Assembly (NCBI RefSeq): GCF_000327385.1
Contig: NW_008708707.1
Span: 3,628,298 to 3,692,297, forward strand
Direction of reading: 5' to 3'
Source of the DNA: Lottia gigantea
Taxonomy: Eukaryota > Mollusca > Gastropoda > Lottiidae
DNA length: 64,000 bases
Under the pieces are notes generated by a model that worked only from the letters and a program-made list of their open reading frames with translations, did no database searches and was not told where the DNA came from. The position numbers and the translations under genes are program-made. Shown here in pieces: positions 50,801-61,776 of the stretch (its first letter is position 1; each line of letters opens with the position of its first letter).

Positions 50801-53800
50801 ATATGTCCTTCACTTACTTTGTGGGAAGATTGTGAGTATTTCGGGCAGCACAAGAATAATTTCCTAAAGCATTTCCATAACGTACTGAGATTTCCGTATC
50901 ACATTTCTCTCCTACTGTCACTGTAGCTTGCTGAGATAGAGAACAAAAATAATACTTTCAGAGTCTACTGATTAGTCAATAATAGAAACAATTAAACTTA
51001 CATACTGAGTTTTACACACTTCAGATAACACATGTTCTCAGCAGCATCATATATTCATTTTCATAGAATCAAAGATCCCCTTTTTTAGCTTGAAGATAGT
51101 GGATCATGTACTGATATATCAACAAAAGAACATAAATTGGGATTAAGAAAGATGTCAAGATACTCAGAATACACCTTTCAAGTCCCGCTTCCTTAGGAAC
51201 AAATGAAATGTAAGTTGAAATTATGTTAATCATGCAATGTCACTTATATTTGTAGTTGCTAAGTAACAGTCTTCTCATGACAGGAATCAAACATGGCTTC
51301 GGTAAATAATGATCTTTCATTAATGAAATCTTCAGATTTCTACCTACCCTATTTAAATATTCAACTTTCACTTTCCACCATTCACCGTCACTAACACCAT
51401 TCACTACATTAGGTGTTACCATAGTAACACTACCTCCAAGAGAAAAGGAAAAGACAACTTGTCCTTCCACTATTTCTAATGCAATGTAGTCATGTTGTTC
51501 ATTAAATCTTCCATTATAAAATAACAGCCCATTCTTTTTCTGAGTTGCAAACCTAAAAAAAGAAAAACATTTCAATCAAAAACAGATGAATAAGATTGTG
51601 AATCAATACAATCTTACTCTGTCTACGTTCATGTGGACATAGTAGAAGCGGCTTGTCATTTTCAGGTGTAGTCAACATAAATAAATCGTGTATGTGGACA
51701 CAAGCCTTTATGTTTATCTGTTTTTTACATACATTAATACACATATATCGTATACTCGTGTTGCTAATACGTTTAACAACATATCTCTGAGAAAAAGGTA
51801 GAGTTTTTAATCTCCGGAATGCTTTGACTTACCTCATTTCAATTTTAAATCGGTGACGTTTGCGTAGAGATGGGAAAGAAAGAAAAGATCTACTTGAAAA
51901 GCTTCGGGTACGCAGACGACAGAACTGGTCATAATCTTCCGTATCGGGACATCCTTTACACTGGAAACCTCCATCTATCAATGGTACACAGTAACTAGGT
52001 AAACGACACAAATCATCTGGACAAGTTTCAGCATCATATTTGGATGTCATACTGATTTCACAATTTACACCTGAAATTACAAGCTCAAAATCAGAACTGA
52101 ACCACTACTAAAACACTTATAAATTTACAGAAACAATTTTAATACAATAGATAAATAAGACAATTTTGGATATATACTTCTAGAATATTTATTACTTCAA
52201 CGTTTCAATGTGGTTCTCACACCGTCATCAGGGATATAATATATATATATTATATGCCTTTGAAAGATAATTTTAATACAATTCATCAGGTAATATAGAC
52301 AGATAATATTAAATTGCTCATCACTTCAGCTGAGTAAATATCAAATTACACTGGAAAACAATTCTATGGTATAACATTATCATGTTTTTATTGGATATAT
52401 TTTAACAAAATACAATTATAAATCCATTATTTACTGGACAGTTTTTCTTGTTTAATGAAAAAAATAGGCTATATTATAACTCAATTGAAAAAATATTTCT
52501 TACCTTCAAAGTTTGGACTACATAAGCAGGTATAGCCATTTTCTTTTTGCATACATGATCCACCATTTTGACAAGGTTTTGAATAACATAAATCAACTTC
52601 AGTATCACAAAATATTGTTGTATTCATGCCTGTAATTGATAAATTTCTTATAATCTCATACATCAGACAGGCAAAGCATGGAATACACCCATATATTGAA
52701 AAAAACTTATAAACCAAGAATGTAGGGTGAGCACAATACAGCCCAGTGATAAAACATTGAAATATTTTTTTATGGATCTTAGGCAAAGTGTGTTAAAATG
52801 TCTAACATATCAATTTTGAAAGATAGGTAGCCATATTGATTTAATTGATTGATTTAAGATAACTTACTTTTAAAAAATTGAATGTTGTTTATCATAGAAA
52901 TAGTTTTAAATATTTAGTTGATGCAAAATTATGCAAAATATTCACTTACCAGTAAAACCTTGAGGACATTCACATCGGTAGCCATTTTTTGGATGTATAG
53001 GTCGAAATAACATTGTTTCAGACATAATGAAATCAGGAGCTGTTCCAAAAACCAATGTTGATCTGCAATCTTCGAAATTTGTACAGGGTTCTCTCATGCA
53101 TAAATTATCATCAAACGGAAGAACCTGTAAAAACATTTATCAAGATAGAAACACAAAGCATGGAATACGTCATCATGGAAGCTAACTCCAAAATGAACCA
53201 ACCAAATGGAACATATAATATACCCCAAAGAAAACTGTTGAGCTCCATGAGGATTGGTCACTTTTTAAAAAGCATCTCTGATTCCTTTTATGCAAAGGTT
53301 ATAAATTGCATATGTCTGTAAACATCAGTACCATGATTCAAGCAGAAAAACTATGGTTGTTTTAACACTATCAGTTGCATTCTCATCTAGGACTTCAGCA
53401 ATCAGAGGATATCAAAATATTTAGAATTTCCGATATTAACACAAGAATATTACCTGTAGAGTCGATAGATTAGCTAACAGAACACGGTTTAAATATATCA
53501 ATTCTTGAAGGTGATCAGACGGATAAAAGACCTCCACATTTTCTCCCTGTATCATCTTGAATGTTTGACGGACTGATACTGTAACATTCAATATCTGAGC
53601 TGTGACATCAGTGTCATCTTGAACATTGATGACATAAATATGATTTTCATCTGTTTTCAAGATGGTGGCGAGAGCTTCAACAAAGAATTTGAAGAGTGGA
53701 GATAGGAATGCTGTTTGTGTCATCTTGTTCAACCTTATCGTTACACTGTTTAATAACATATTCTGGGTTATCAAACGAACGTACAGACGGCATGTTGCCT

Positions 53801-56800
53801 TCACAGTATTCTTTCCATCTGAAAATAAAAACAGTATATTTATATAAAAAATGAAAAATTCTGTGGTTTTTGAATTTTCCACAGATCAGGGACTTAGTTG
53901 ACCAATATTTAAAAGGCGTGACTCAAACCAAACTCCTGTTCTAAACTAGAAACATGTGAAATTCAGACGTAAACAAAGTAAATGAAAGTAGAGTCTCAAT
54001 TTTGAACATCTTATAATGTGTGAATTGACAGACGAGTCTAATTTAAAAAACTAAACAGAGTAGCAATTGTTGTAAATGTCTTTCTTTCAATGAGCAATGG
54101 GAATTGCATCGTGATACAGACTATTTTGTGATACTTTATTCAACAATTCTAGTTTTTTTTTAACTTTGTATACATGCAGCCAACAATATATGTACATGAG
54201 AAATAGGGCTTAGGTTTGACATCTATGACCTTTGACAGATTGAGTCCTGTGTAGTGATTTAAAATGTTGGTCAATCAAGTTTATGTCTAATATTTCTATG
54301 CACGAACGACTTTTATGACGCGAGACTCGATATCTGAAGCTATCGTTATCTGTAGTACATTTTACTACAGCTGTAAACATTTGGTTCAATAATGCTCCAG
54401 TTTTTGCAATACTTGCACGTTGTAGAGAATACCTGATTAAATTAACATTATTGATTCAGCTATATTTCAAAATAAAATTATTTCTGTGAACAAATTAAGA
54501 AAATATTCATTTGAGTCGTTTTATGTAAAATAATAAAAAAAATTGTTTCTTTTTTTAATCAAATTAATGGGAGGGCTTAAAGGTTTTTGTCCGTTAACAG
54601 TGATAGAAACCGAAATTTCAACAAGCAGATATTCATTGTTTTTGATGTATTGACATCTACTTTCATAATAGACAAAATAAGATGAAAACTTTAGATGTGT
54701 TTGTGAAATATTTTGAGTTATGAAATTCAAGATCATGATTTGTGGAACTCAAAATTTCAACCTGAAGAAGCATTTTATGGTAAGAGAATTATTGATATTA
54801 TAGAAAAATATTATATATTAATGCAAAATAACCTACCTGAAACGCTAACAACAAATGTTCCATTTCTTGGTACATCAGAATTTAGACGTGGGTCTAAAGT
54901 GATCTCCCCCTTTCCAGAATTTTGATTCAGATGAAGCAAATTCGCACCATTCCCAGAGATAAACTTATAATCTAATCTATATTGGTCAATTATATCCGGA
55001 TCAAAAGCTGGTATACGTCCAATAGATGAAGATGGAAAATGGTCTAGATAGTTGTTAAATATGATAGTAAAATCTTTCAATATAGGTGCGTTATCATTAA
55101 CATCCTGAACATTAATTAAAACAGTAGCAGTAGAGAATTGAGTGTCACTAGCAGCACGTAAAATAATTTCATATTGTTTCTTGTCTGACTCGTAGTCCAA
55201 GTCTACTTTAGTTGTTATAATAGCAGGCTCACCACCTTTGCTCACCAAATGAAAAGACTCAACGTCAGCACCACCTACGAAATTATATTCCACAAGTGCA
55301 TTAACTCCCTCATCAGGATCGACAGCAGATATTTTTGTCAGTGTGGTGCCTCTTGGGCTGTTTTCTGGTACACCCACTTCTATTGTTTCTGCTTCAAATT
55401 GTGGACGATTATCGTTTATATCCTCCACCTTCAATTTTATGACAACAGAGGATGAAAGAGTTGGCTCACCTTCATCCACAGCATAAGCCAGAAGGTTATA
55501 ATGAGCCACAGTTTCACGATCTAATTCTTTAGCAACACGAATTACTCCAAGAGATCTGTCAATACTAAAATCACCATTACCATCATCTCCACCTTCAAAT
55601 GTGTAGAATAATTGCCCATTTGCTCCCTTATCCCGATCTGTGGCTGTAATTTGAATAACTTTACGGCCAACAAGTATGTCCTCTTTCACACTTCCAGTGT
55701 AAACAACTTCAGAAAATTCTGGACGATTGTCATTTATATCATTAACTGTGATGTCTATATCAGTTGTATCAATTAATGATGGACTACCATTATCCCTAGC
55801 TGTAATAGTCAAAGTGTAAGCCGGTCCTGACTCTCGATCCAGCTCTTGGCTTGTTTTTATTTGACCTGTATCAGGGTTAATGATAAAATCTGAAACAGCT
55901 CCATCAAAACTATATGTAATCCGTGCATTTTCACCTCTATCTTTGTCTAAAGCAAATACTTTAAAAACTGAAGTTCCTACTTTGACATTTTCATCCACAT
56001 CAAATTGATAAGGTGTTCCTTGAAATTCCGGAAGGAATCTGTTAGTGTCAGAAATATTTATAAAGACCTCAGTGGTATCCAGATTGCCATCAGGGTCTTT
56101 AGCTGTCACAGATAAAGCATACCGATTCTGTACTCTGGCATCAAGTTTCTTCTGTAATCTTATAACACCTAGGCCATTGCTGGTACTGATTTGAAAGGTG
56201 TCAGCTGTGTTGCCACTAGCAATGCTATATATAACATGACCATTGTCACCATCATCCTTATCTACTGCTGTTACTGATGTAACTATGGCACCAATCCTGG
56301 AATCTTCTGACAATAACGTTTCGTAAATTCTTGGCCTAAAAACTGGGGAATTATCATTGATATCACGAATATTAATCACGACACTGGTGGTGGCAGATAG
56401 AGGAATGACACCATTGTCTTGAGCTTGAACTGTAAACTCATATCTAGCTTCCTGTTCACGGTCAAGTACACCATTAGTTGTTATCCACCCAGACCTTGGA
56501 TCAATCAACATAGGCATGTAAGCTGGCTTGTTAAGAATACTGTATGTGATTTCTTTATTTTTACCAGAATCTAGATCATAAGCTACCATTTGAAGTATTG
56601 AGGAACCTGTTTCCGCACCTTCATCAATTGACTCCATATATCTATCACCATGGAACTGTGGTGAATTGTCATTAACATCTATAACTTGGACCAAGATAGC
56701 AGTTGAATTCTTTTGAGATGGATTACCACTATCTTCAGCTCTAACATTTAAACGATATTCTCTGTAACTTTCATAATCTAGTGCTTTGATAACATGCAAC

Positions 56801-58476
56801 TGTCCAGTTAGACTATCAATTTGAAAAGTATCCATAACATTGCCAGTCAAGCTATATCTGATTTCTTTATTAAGGCCCTGATCTTTATCTGTGGCACTAA
56901 CATTGAGAATGACAGGCCGTGAAAAAACATCAAGATCTTCTTTGACATTAACCAAATAGGAAGTTTGAGAGAATTGAGGTTTATTATCATTAAGATCCAA
57001 AATATTGATGCTCACAGTGGATGTTGTTGATTTACGAGAATTTATTGGACCTTGATCCATGGCTTGGACTATCAAAACATAACTTGATTTGGTTTCACGA
57101 TCAAGTTTGACCAGATTGGTTATAATTCCTCTTAGTGGATCAATCAGGAAGTCACGAGTTGGGTTCACAAAACTGTACCGAATATCAGCATTTTGCTCTA
57201 CATCCAGATCAGTTGCTTGGACAGTCAAAATATTAGTGTCCACATCCTGATTCTCTGAAATATTTCTCACATAGTTCTGCTGCTCAAACTGTGGATGGTG
57301 ATCATTCACATCATCAACAATAATTTGAATATTTGTGTAACCCTTTTTACTATCTCTACCCTTATCAGTAGCAATAATACGGAAAAAATGGATTTCAATT
57401 AGCTCACGATCCAATTTTGTTGTTGTATTGATGGTACCAGTTCTGGGGTTGATAGCAAACATATTTGCTGACCTTTCATCTCTTTCTGGAATCATGGAGT
57501 ACGTGATCATACCTTCATCTCCCTGATCTGCATCATGGGCAGTGATAGTTCCTACAATAACTCCTTTTTCCAGCCCTTCTTTAACATGTTTGACATATTT
57601 TCTTTCATCGAAAACTGGGGCATGGTTGTCTGTGGCACGTTTACGGCGCCATGATTTGGAAGGGGCTGATGAAGATCTTGGATTTTCTTTAGGATGAATG
57701 TTTAAAAAATATGGCTGGTAGAATATTGGATGATTTGGACACAGAAACAATACTTTGAATGCAAATGAAATAACTTGATTGTTAAAGCACCTTGGTGAAA
57801 CAGATCTAATGATGTTATTGTCTGTAACATAACCTGTAGATTCAGGTATATCTACTATGATGGAGCACTGTTGGTAAGTATTTGGAAGGTAATCTGTTAA
57901 TGAAATGATATTCTGATCTGATGCTATACAGTCATCATAGAAACTATGTAAAACAATAAAATGCATGTTATCAGATGATTTTAATTTTTGAGACGTCTGT
58001 GGATATGAATGAGACGATATACATTTTTGTCCTTGGAGTTTTATAGTCACTGGTATCAATGTGTAATTTGAGATATGTAACTGTGATTTAATGTTGAGAT
58101 GTAATGGTTCCTTTCTTTCTGAACACAAAATAGACTCTTTTAAATACAAGATGCCTGAGCTGTAATCCAAATGAATATAATTAAGCACTGATGCACTGCC
58201 TGTGTCCTGTAAAGAGTGCCTCGAATTTTTTCCTAGTGAAGCATTAAATATAACTGTTCCTTTGGAGTTATCTTCTGAGACATGGATATCAAAAGAATGC
58301 ACCATTGAAATCCTGATTATAAATATTGTTATGGCACAAAGAAATGAATGTGACATTCTGCCGTACTTATTCCATAGCAACAATATTTTCTTTCTAGAAC
58401 CCACTTTTCTGCAGCAATGTTCATTATACTCAGACTTCATTCTCTGTTCTTGAAATTTTTTTTTATCCCAATTCAT
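35747..58476 (-). CDS. CELSR: Flamingo/Starry night/CELSR seven-pass cadherin (whole gene)
   Basis: A core planar-cell-polarity adhesion GPCR. Thirty-five coding exons were traced; lengths sum to 8,799 nt (about 2,932 aa) and every junction phase fits. Domain order: signal segment, furin-like RRKR near residue 278, nine cadherin repeats (about 284-1213), a linker, EGF units, laminin G 1, EGF, laminin G 2, EGFs, laminin-type EGF, hormone-receptor domain, GAIN domain, GPS, seven membrane helices, and a cytoplasmic tail with an acidic serine cluster. This is the CELSR order. The protein should sit at cell-cell junctions and bind its own kind. The single-copy gene appears intact. The exact start (58476 or 58356) and the last small exon are the least certain parts. 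Introns carry SINEs, MITE fragments and a minisatellite. The four entries below give the exons. Confidence 0.95.
36003..36190 (-). mobile_element. SINE-A copy in the last CELSR intron
   Basis: It begins with a GAAAT tail and GAATGGAGTTTTACGTCCTA, then GCTAATGAAGACGGGCAATG, a GAGGGAAATTTTC segment, CAACTGTCGAGGGATCTTTA and CAGCCTGTA, in reverse orientation to 2141-2405. The tRNA-like head is missing, as expected of 5' truncation. Confidence 0.75.
36540..36575 (-). other. Stem-loop with hammerhead-like core, copy 2
   Basis: Minus strand: CCTGAGGA, a stem ATGT/ACAT closing CAGAA, then GAAACGTTG. The stem differs in sequence from copies 1 and 3 while the flanking CTGANGA and GAAAC words are kept. 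It lies in a CELSR intron on the sense strand of that gene. Confidence 0.4.
38090..38215 (+). mobile_element. Diverged SINE-A fragment in CELSR intron
   Basis: GCTGATATGAAAAAAGTATC, TAGACACTAAACTGAGGCTT and GCTATAGACTGTTCATGATG follow the order of the SINE-A body at 2231-2310 with many changes. It is an old copy, opposite in strand to the host gene. Confidence 0.5.
39320..42502 (-). CDS. CELSR: CELSR exons 23-29: GPS and seven-helix domain
   Basis: Exons 42502-42373, 41843-41637, 41055-40902, 40563-40497, 39976-39910, 39792-39713 and 39488-39320. The first holds the GPS motif [14 protein letters not shown], with the predicted self-cleavage bond between Leu2439 and Ser2440. The catalytic-type His-Leu-Ser is kept, so GAIN autoproteolysis is possible. 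Seven hydrophobic segments follow from about residue 2455 to 2700. They include the family words LCWLFVE-like [35 protein letters not shown] and [12 protein letters not shown]. Two exons are only 67 bp each. Phases are consistent throughout (0, 0, 1, 2, 0, 2, 0). Confidence 0.92.
42706..54837 (-). CDS. CELSR: CELSR exons 2-22: EGF, laminin G, HormR and GAIN region
   Basis: Exons: 53818-53454, 53124-52950, 52629-52504, 52070-51833, 51552-51348, 50930-50818, 50535-50291, 49949-49875, 49407-49241, 49108-48962, 48761-48648, 48322-48163, 47765-47500, 47296-47113, 46419-46318, 45969-45848, 45083-44889, 44329-44146, 43606-43469, 43257-43164 and 42876-42706. The segment [20 protein letters not shown] and NVQDDTDV match the linker after cadherin 9 in CELSRs. 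[17 protein letters not shown] starts a classic [23 protein letters not shown] is laminin G 1, and GNYSCAAR and [10 protein letters not shown] lie near its end. [10 protein letters not shown] is the EGF between the laminin G domains. [16 protein letters not shown] opens the laminin-type [14 protein letters not shown] marks the hormone-receptor domain, and the GAIN domain runs to about residue 2408. Confidence 0.93.
43711..44000 (+). mobile_element. SINE family B, copy in a CELSR intron
   Basis: It shares GAGGTTC, GTGGCTGTGGGTTCTAATC (B-box-like), CAGGAAAGATCAATGCCA, CCATGGACCAGCTGGTAGA, AAGTTGTTATCCTTGTAAAA and a CTTT tail with the UBA3-intron copy at 25807-26090. It is opposite in strand to CELSR. 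Confidence 0.7.
45176..45315 (-). mobile_element. SINE-A copy in a CELSR intron
   Basis: CTACTCTTCTGCACCTAGTT, GGGCTAATGAAGTTGGGTAA, GCCATGCAGTGTACATTGAA, ACAACTGTCAAGGGATCTTT and ACAGCCTGTAGCTCACAGGG align with the SINE-A body in reverse orientation. The 16-bp minisatellite begins about 100 bp downstream. Confidence 0.7.
45410..45700. repeat. 16-bp minisatellite in CELSR intron 17
   Basis: About 18 units of GTTATATAGACACAGC with variants GATACAGC, GATACAGT and GGACACAGC and a few shortened units (GACAACGTTATATG). It lies between the exons at 45969-45848 and 45083-44889. It contains no coding sequence. Confidence 0.92.
51191..51341 (+). repeat. Dispersed repeat, copy 2, beside a CELSR exon
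   Basis: It aligns with 18631-18760. Its right end lies within about 6 bp of the donor that ends CELSR exon 6 (51348; intron from 51347), so the repeat occupies the start of the intron as transcribed. The donor GTAGGT itself is intact. Confidence 0.5.
52197..52233 (-). other. Stem-loop with hammerhead-like core, copy 3
   Basis: Minus strand: CCTGATGACG, a five-pair stem GTGTG/CACAT closing AGAAC, then TGAAACGTTG and downstream TAATAAA. This copy has the exact CTGATGA and GAAA words of hammerhead ribozymes. A 22-bp AT palindrome (about 52233-52254) lies just upstream of it on the minus strand. It lies in a CELSR intron, sense orientation. Confidence 0.45.
54837..58476 (-). CDS. CELSR: CELSR exon 1: signal segment and nine cadherin repeats
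   Basis: A single 3,640-bp exon encodes 1,213 codons. A stop lies just before the frame, so 58476 is the first in-frame ATG. It gives about 40 residues before a hydrophobic segment [17 protein letters not shown] second ATG at 58356 starts directly at that segment ([12 protein letters not shown]) and would give a normal signal peptide. A poorly conserved domain follows, ending in the furin-like WRRKRAT. Then come nine cadherin repeats, with calcium-binding motifs such as [36 protein letters not shown] and DINDNRPEF, and paired LDRE and DxD words. Repeat 5 ends in the degenerate DTNRFLPEF, and repeat 9 lacks the usual end. The exon ends in TTTCAG then GTAGGT. Confidence 0.95.
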
Positions 58477-59066
58477 TCCCACTCAGGTGAGATTGAACCA
58501 CCTTGTCGATGGGTCTGCATTCGAAGCAAATATTTCCGAAAAAAAACGTTCTCTCCCGCAAAACTCCAAGTAGTATCTCACAATTACACGGTTCGTGGAT
58601 AGTTTTAGACATTCATAACGTTTTACATCATAAAAATGTTTACATTGTAAAGTAAAATATATTTGACAAAATCCACTAAAGGTATATTGATATTCGAATG
58701 AAAATGGCGAAACGGAAACACTATACGGCTCTTTGATTCACCCCCTATTCGGCCTTGATTCGAACTTCACATAATAAATGCACCAAAAAAAAGGACTATC
58801 GAAAATCGCATTAATAAAGTCACTAATCAAGCAATGTTTCATAGTAAAATAAATTGCAAACTTAAACTAATCATAGAATAACATTTAAAATGAGAACTGA
58901 CTCATATAAATGGGGAGGTCAAAACACTCGCCGTGGTTGGCATTGTCACGTGACTCAAACTAACATTATCAGTGACATTAGTATAGGTAAGAAGATATTT
59001 CGGCCCTTAATAACATATTATTATGAAGTGTTAGTGCCTAATAGCTAGCTACCTCAAGTTTATATT

Positions 59067-59430
59067 GTCCGAAATATTGCCTCTATTCCGGCCCTTGGAC
59101 GTAGTTTCATAGTTGTTGGAGAAGACCCCTGTTTTATGGAGATTTTGCGCACCACCGAAGACTCCCTTTACAATGACTTTACAACTAGTGATGGGCATCA
59201 CCGTTTCTTCGTAATAAGTGACTCTGTGATCTTTGAACTTTTGAATGGCCGACGCAGTAACTTTGGCCTAACTGATTAATGATGATGACTGAACTACAAA
59301 ATATCCATCTGTTCCCAATATATCTGGGTTTTACAGATCGGATTTAAATAAAGTTTTGAAAACTCTTCCGTAGTTCCGGGGTGCGGACAATCACCACAAA
59401 TTATGGCCCAGTTTTTCTGTCCCCGTTTTT
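59067..59430. mobile_element. Relative of the 9071-9520 MITE-like element
   Basis: Shared landmarks in order: GTCCGAAATATTGCCTCTAT, GACCCCTGTTTTATGGAGAT, GTGATGGGCATCACCGT, TGACTCTGTGATCTTTGAAC, GGGTTTTACAGATCGGAT and TTCTGTCCCC. The inner inverted repeats are decayed compared with the other copy. No coding capacity. Confidence 0.65.
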
Positions 59431-59633
59431 TCTTCGATATAATCAGTTATGACACAATGTAGCGTCTTAAACGAAGATCGTAATAACTTGACATTGTGGA
59501 GTGGAAAAGGGTTTATTCGTAAAGGCTATTATTTACCTGTAACTTTTGCGTAACAAATAAAGCTACCTCGGTAGTTTGAGAAATCGTTTTAGTTGAGGGA
59601 TCGTGACGTTCACTGACTGTAGCTTAGCTAGCT

Positions 59634-59870
59634 CACATGCCTCGGTTTATTGTCCCTTACAAATGACTAGACACTTTTCGACCTGCATTCTGTGTTTTAC
59701 TGGCTGCGCATGTAGAAGATACTTTTCTGCATTTAATTGAGCTAATGAAGATGGCTATGTTGTGTGCAGTGAGGGAAATTTTGCCAGGAGAGACATGATA
59801 TTAGTCTTGATCGTCACACTATCAAAGTTTAATAGACATTCAAGTCTCGATCGTCACACAACGCAATATT
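59634..59870 (-). mobile_element. SINE-A composite, copy 1
   Basis: CCTCGGTTTATTGTCCCTTA, AAATGACTAGACACTTTT, a novel link GTTTTACTGGCTGCGCATGT, then the SINE-A 3' part (GATACTTTTCTGCAT, GAGCTAATGAAGATGG, GTGCAGTGAGGGAAATT). The order of SINE parts is rearranged relative to 2141-2405, and the same rearranged order recurs at 60862-61030. It is followed by TTGATCGTCACACTATCAAA, which recurs just before the satellite array. Confidence 0.7.
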
Positions 59871-60414
59871 TTCATAGGCAAAACCGTCCTTATGTCAATT
59901 CGTCCCTGATAAATAAATATGCTTTGATACGACTCTAAGACGATATTTTGATAGTTCCTTCTAAATTAAATGGCAAATTGAACAACTTAAAATGTTTGCA
60001 ATCGTAAATTCTTAAAGAATTCGCAATTATTTTTTACCTTTTCTTAAGAACCTGAGGCGAAGTGGTAAAGAGGGCGAAATGACGTTTAAATACCTTTATT
60101 GACTTCTAAATCTGAGAGCTAGTAACAAGGAAAGATAACTCAGTCCATACTAAACCGACATCAGACAACAGTTAACTTATAAATTAATCTATTTTACCCT
60201 ATTTTGCTAAATAAAGAGAAAACTAATAAATGTACCACAAATTTAGATCTTTTTACATGAAACAAGATTAAAGAGTTGTCCATTATTAAACTGAAGCAGA
60301 GTAAAATCTTTCAGAGTCACTGCCAAGATAAAGGCACCTTTTTTTTTAAGGAAGAAGGGGGCTGAATTATTTTTTCAATTCATTCGGTTTCCTTTTTTTA
60401 AACCAAAAGAAAAT

Positions 60415-60479
60415 AATTCTACAGCGTTATTGTTTTCTGTTTCTTTAATTCTACAACGTTATTGTTTTCTGTTTCTTTA
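60415..60479. repeat. 32-bp tandem duplication
   Basis: Two copies of AATTCTACARCGTTATTGTT followed by TTCTGTTTCTTT, differing at one base. Confidence 0.85.
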
Positions 60480-60749
60480 TTTTTCTGGTTTGAAGAAAAT
60501 GGGAGAAGCCAGTTTGTTTAAATTTTAATTTCTGCATTTTGGTTAAATAAATTATATTTATGATTTGTTAGTTTTTACATCCTACATTTCTGAACCTGCT
60601 AGAAGGCTATGAATGTTAAAGATCCGACAGTAGAATATTGAAAAAGAGAAGATTAATACCGCTGTCCTGGCAAAATTTCACTCATTGTACACTGCATGAT
60701 TTTGCCAATATTCATTAGTGCTATTACTTGAAGAGGAGTAAGATGTCTA

Positions 60750-61080
60750 CGCCATTCATTTCATATTTTCATTTTCAATGGAGACGGGCTTTGCCATGCA
60801 GTGTGCAATGATAGAAATTTATACAGGACAGCATCATTAAGAGTGCATGGTCTGTAGCACACAGTGCCTTGGTTTATTGTCCCTTACAAATGACTAGACA
60901 CTTTTTCTATGCCAGCCCTTGCAACCTGCATTCTGAGTTTTACTGGCTGTGTATGTAGAAGATACTTTTCTGCATCTAATTGAGCTAATGAAGATGGACA
61001 ACACTATGTTGTGTGCAGTGAGGGAATATTGTGAGTGGCATGAGCCTCCTCCTTAACGATCTTTGACATTTACAGTGCAA
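60750..61080 (-). mobile_element. SINE-A composite, copy 2
   Basis: A SINE-A piece (GGAGACGGGCTTTGCCATGC, ACAGGACAGCATCATTAA, CTGTAGCACACAGTGCC) runs into the same rearranged block as at 59634: TTGGTTTATTGTCCCTTACA, GTTTTACTGGCTGTGTATGT, CTTTTCTGCATCTAATTGAG and GTGCAGTGAGGGAATATT. The shared junctions indicate duplication of a composite and not two separate insertions. Confidence 0.7.
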
Positions 61081-61776
61081 CAACAGGGGCTCAGTTTAAC
61101 TAGAGATCAGATGGAAACTGCTAGATAAAGGAGTGATGCCAAAGGAACAATGAATCTTGTCATTTACTTTGATAAAAGAATTATTAGATGTCATAGAATT
61201 AGCTCATTGTTTGAAAATAGACTGTGTTGTTCTTTTGCATTCTATAAGGTTGATAGTTTGAAGACATTAGGTAACAAAACCTGTTCATTATTTCATTTAT
61301 TTAGACCCCACAGTGCACTGATATATCGTACTGTATCATTGGAGGCACACTTCAATATATTCTCTAGAAAATCAACACAAAAACTGATAAAGAATAGACT
61401 TTAATTCACTTATTTTCACAATTTAATGAATGTAGACAATAAAATTTCAGCACTGTCCGCCATATTTGTTTACAATGCCAATGGAGACCTGTTACGCTTC
61501 GACTCAGATATTTTTCAGTGGATTTTACCATTCTCCATTTAGTCCCTGGTCTCCATGTGGCTGGTATTTCGATAAAATATCATTATTCACCATGAACCAT
61601 AATTTATGGTGTTTAATCCTCTATTTTCATAGAAAAACCTATTTTAAAGTTTTTTCAATAAGTTGTCATTTAACGGTCTAAGGGAAAGAACTCTTGTAAT
61701 AATTTCTATTAGGAGTTGTCTTCCCATGATAATAGTCTTGATTGTCACACTATCATAGCTTAATAGACGTTCAAGT

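Larger units (their letters stand above)
58477..61776. other. CELSR upstream region, repeat-rich
   Basis: It should contain the CELSR 5' UTR and promoter on the left, but no promoter motif is clear. From 59067 it is made of element fragments: a relative of the 9071-9520 element, SINE-A composites at 59634-59800 and 60750-61080, and a 32-bp tandem duplication at 60415-60479. Small ORFs at 61150-61681 have no recognisable family or splice structure. Confidence 0.55.

Noticed and set aside
52197-52233. A complete hammerhead ribozyme
   Set aside because: The core words and stem II are there, but I could not find a convincing stem III and cleavage triplet, so only a hammerhead-like core is claimed.
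54811-58602. Plus-strand ORFs opposite CELSR exon 1
   Set aside because: They are antisense shadows of a well-supported coding exon with clear cadherin repeats.
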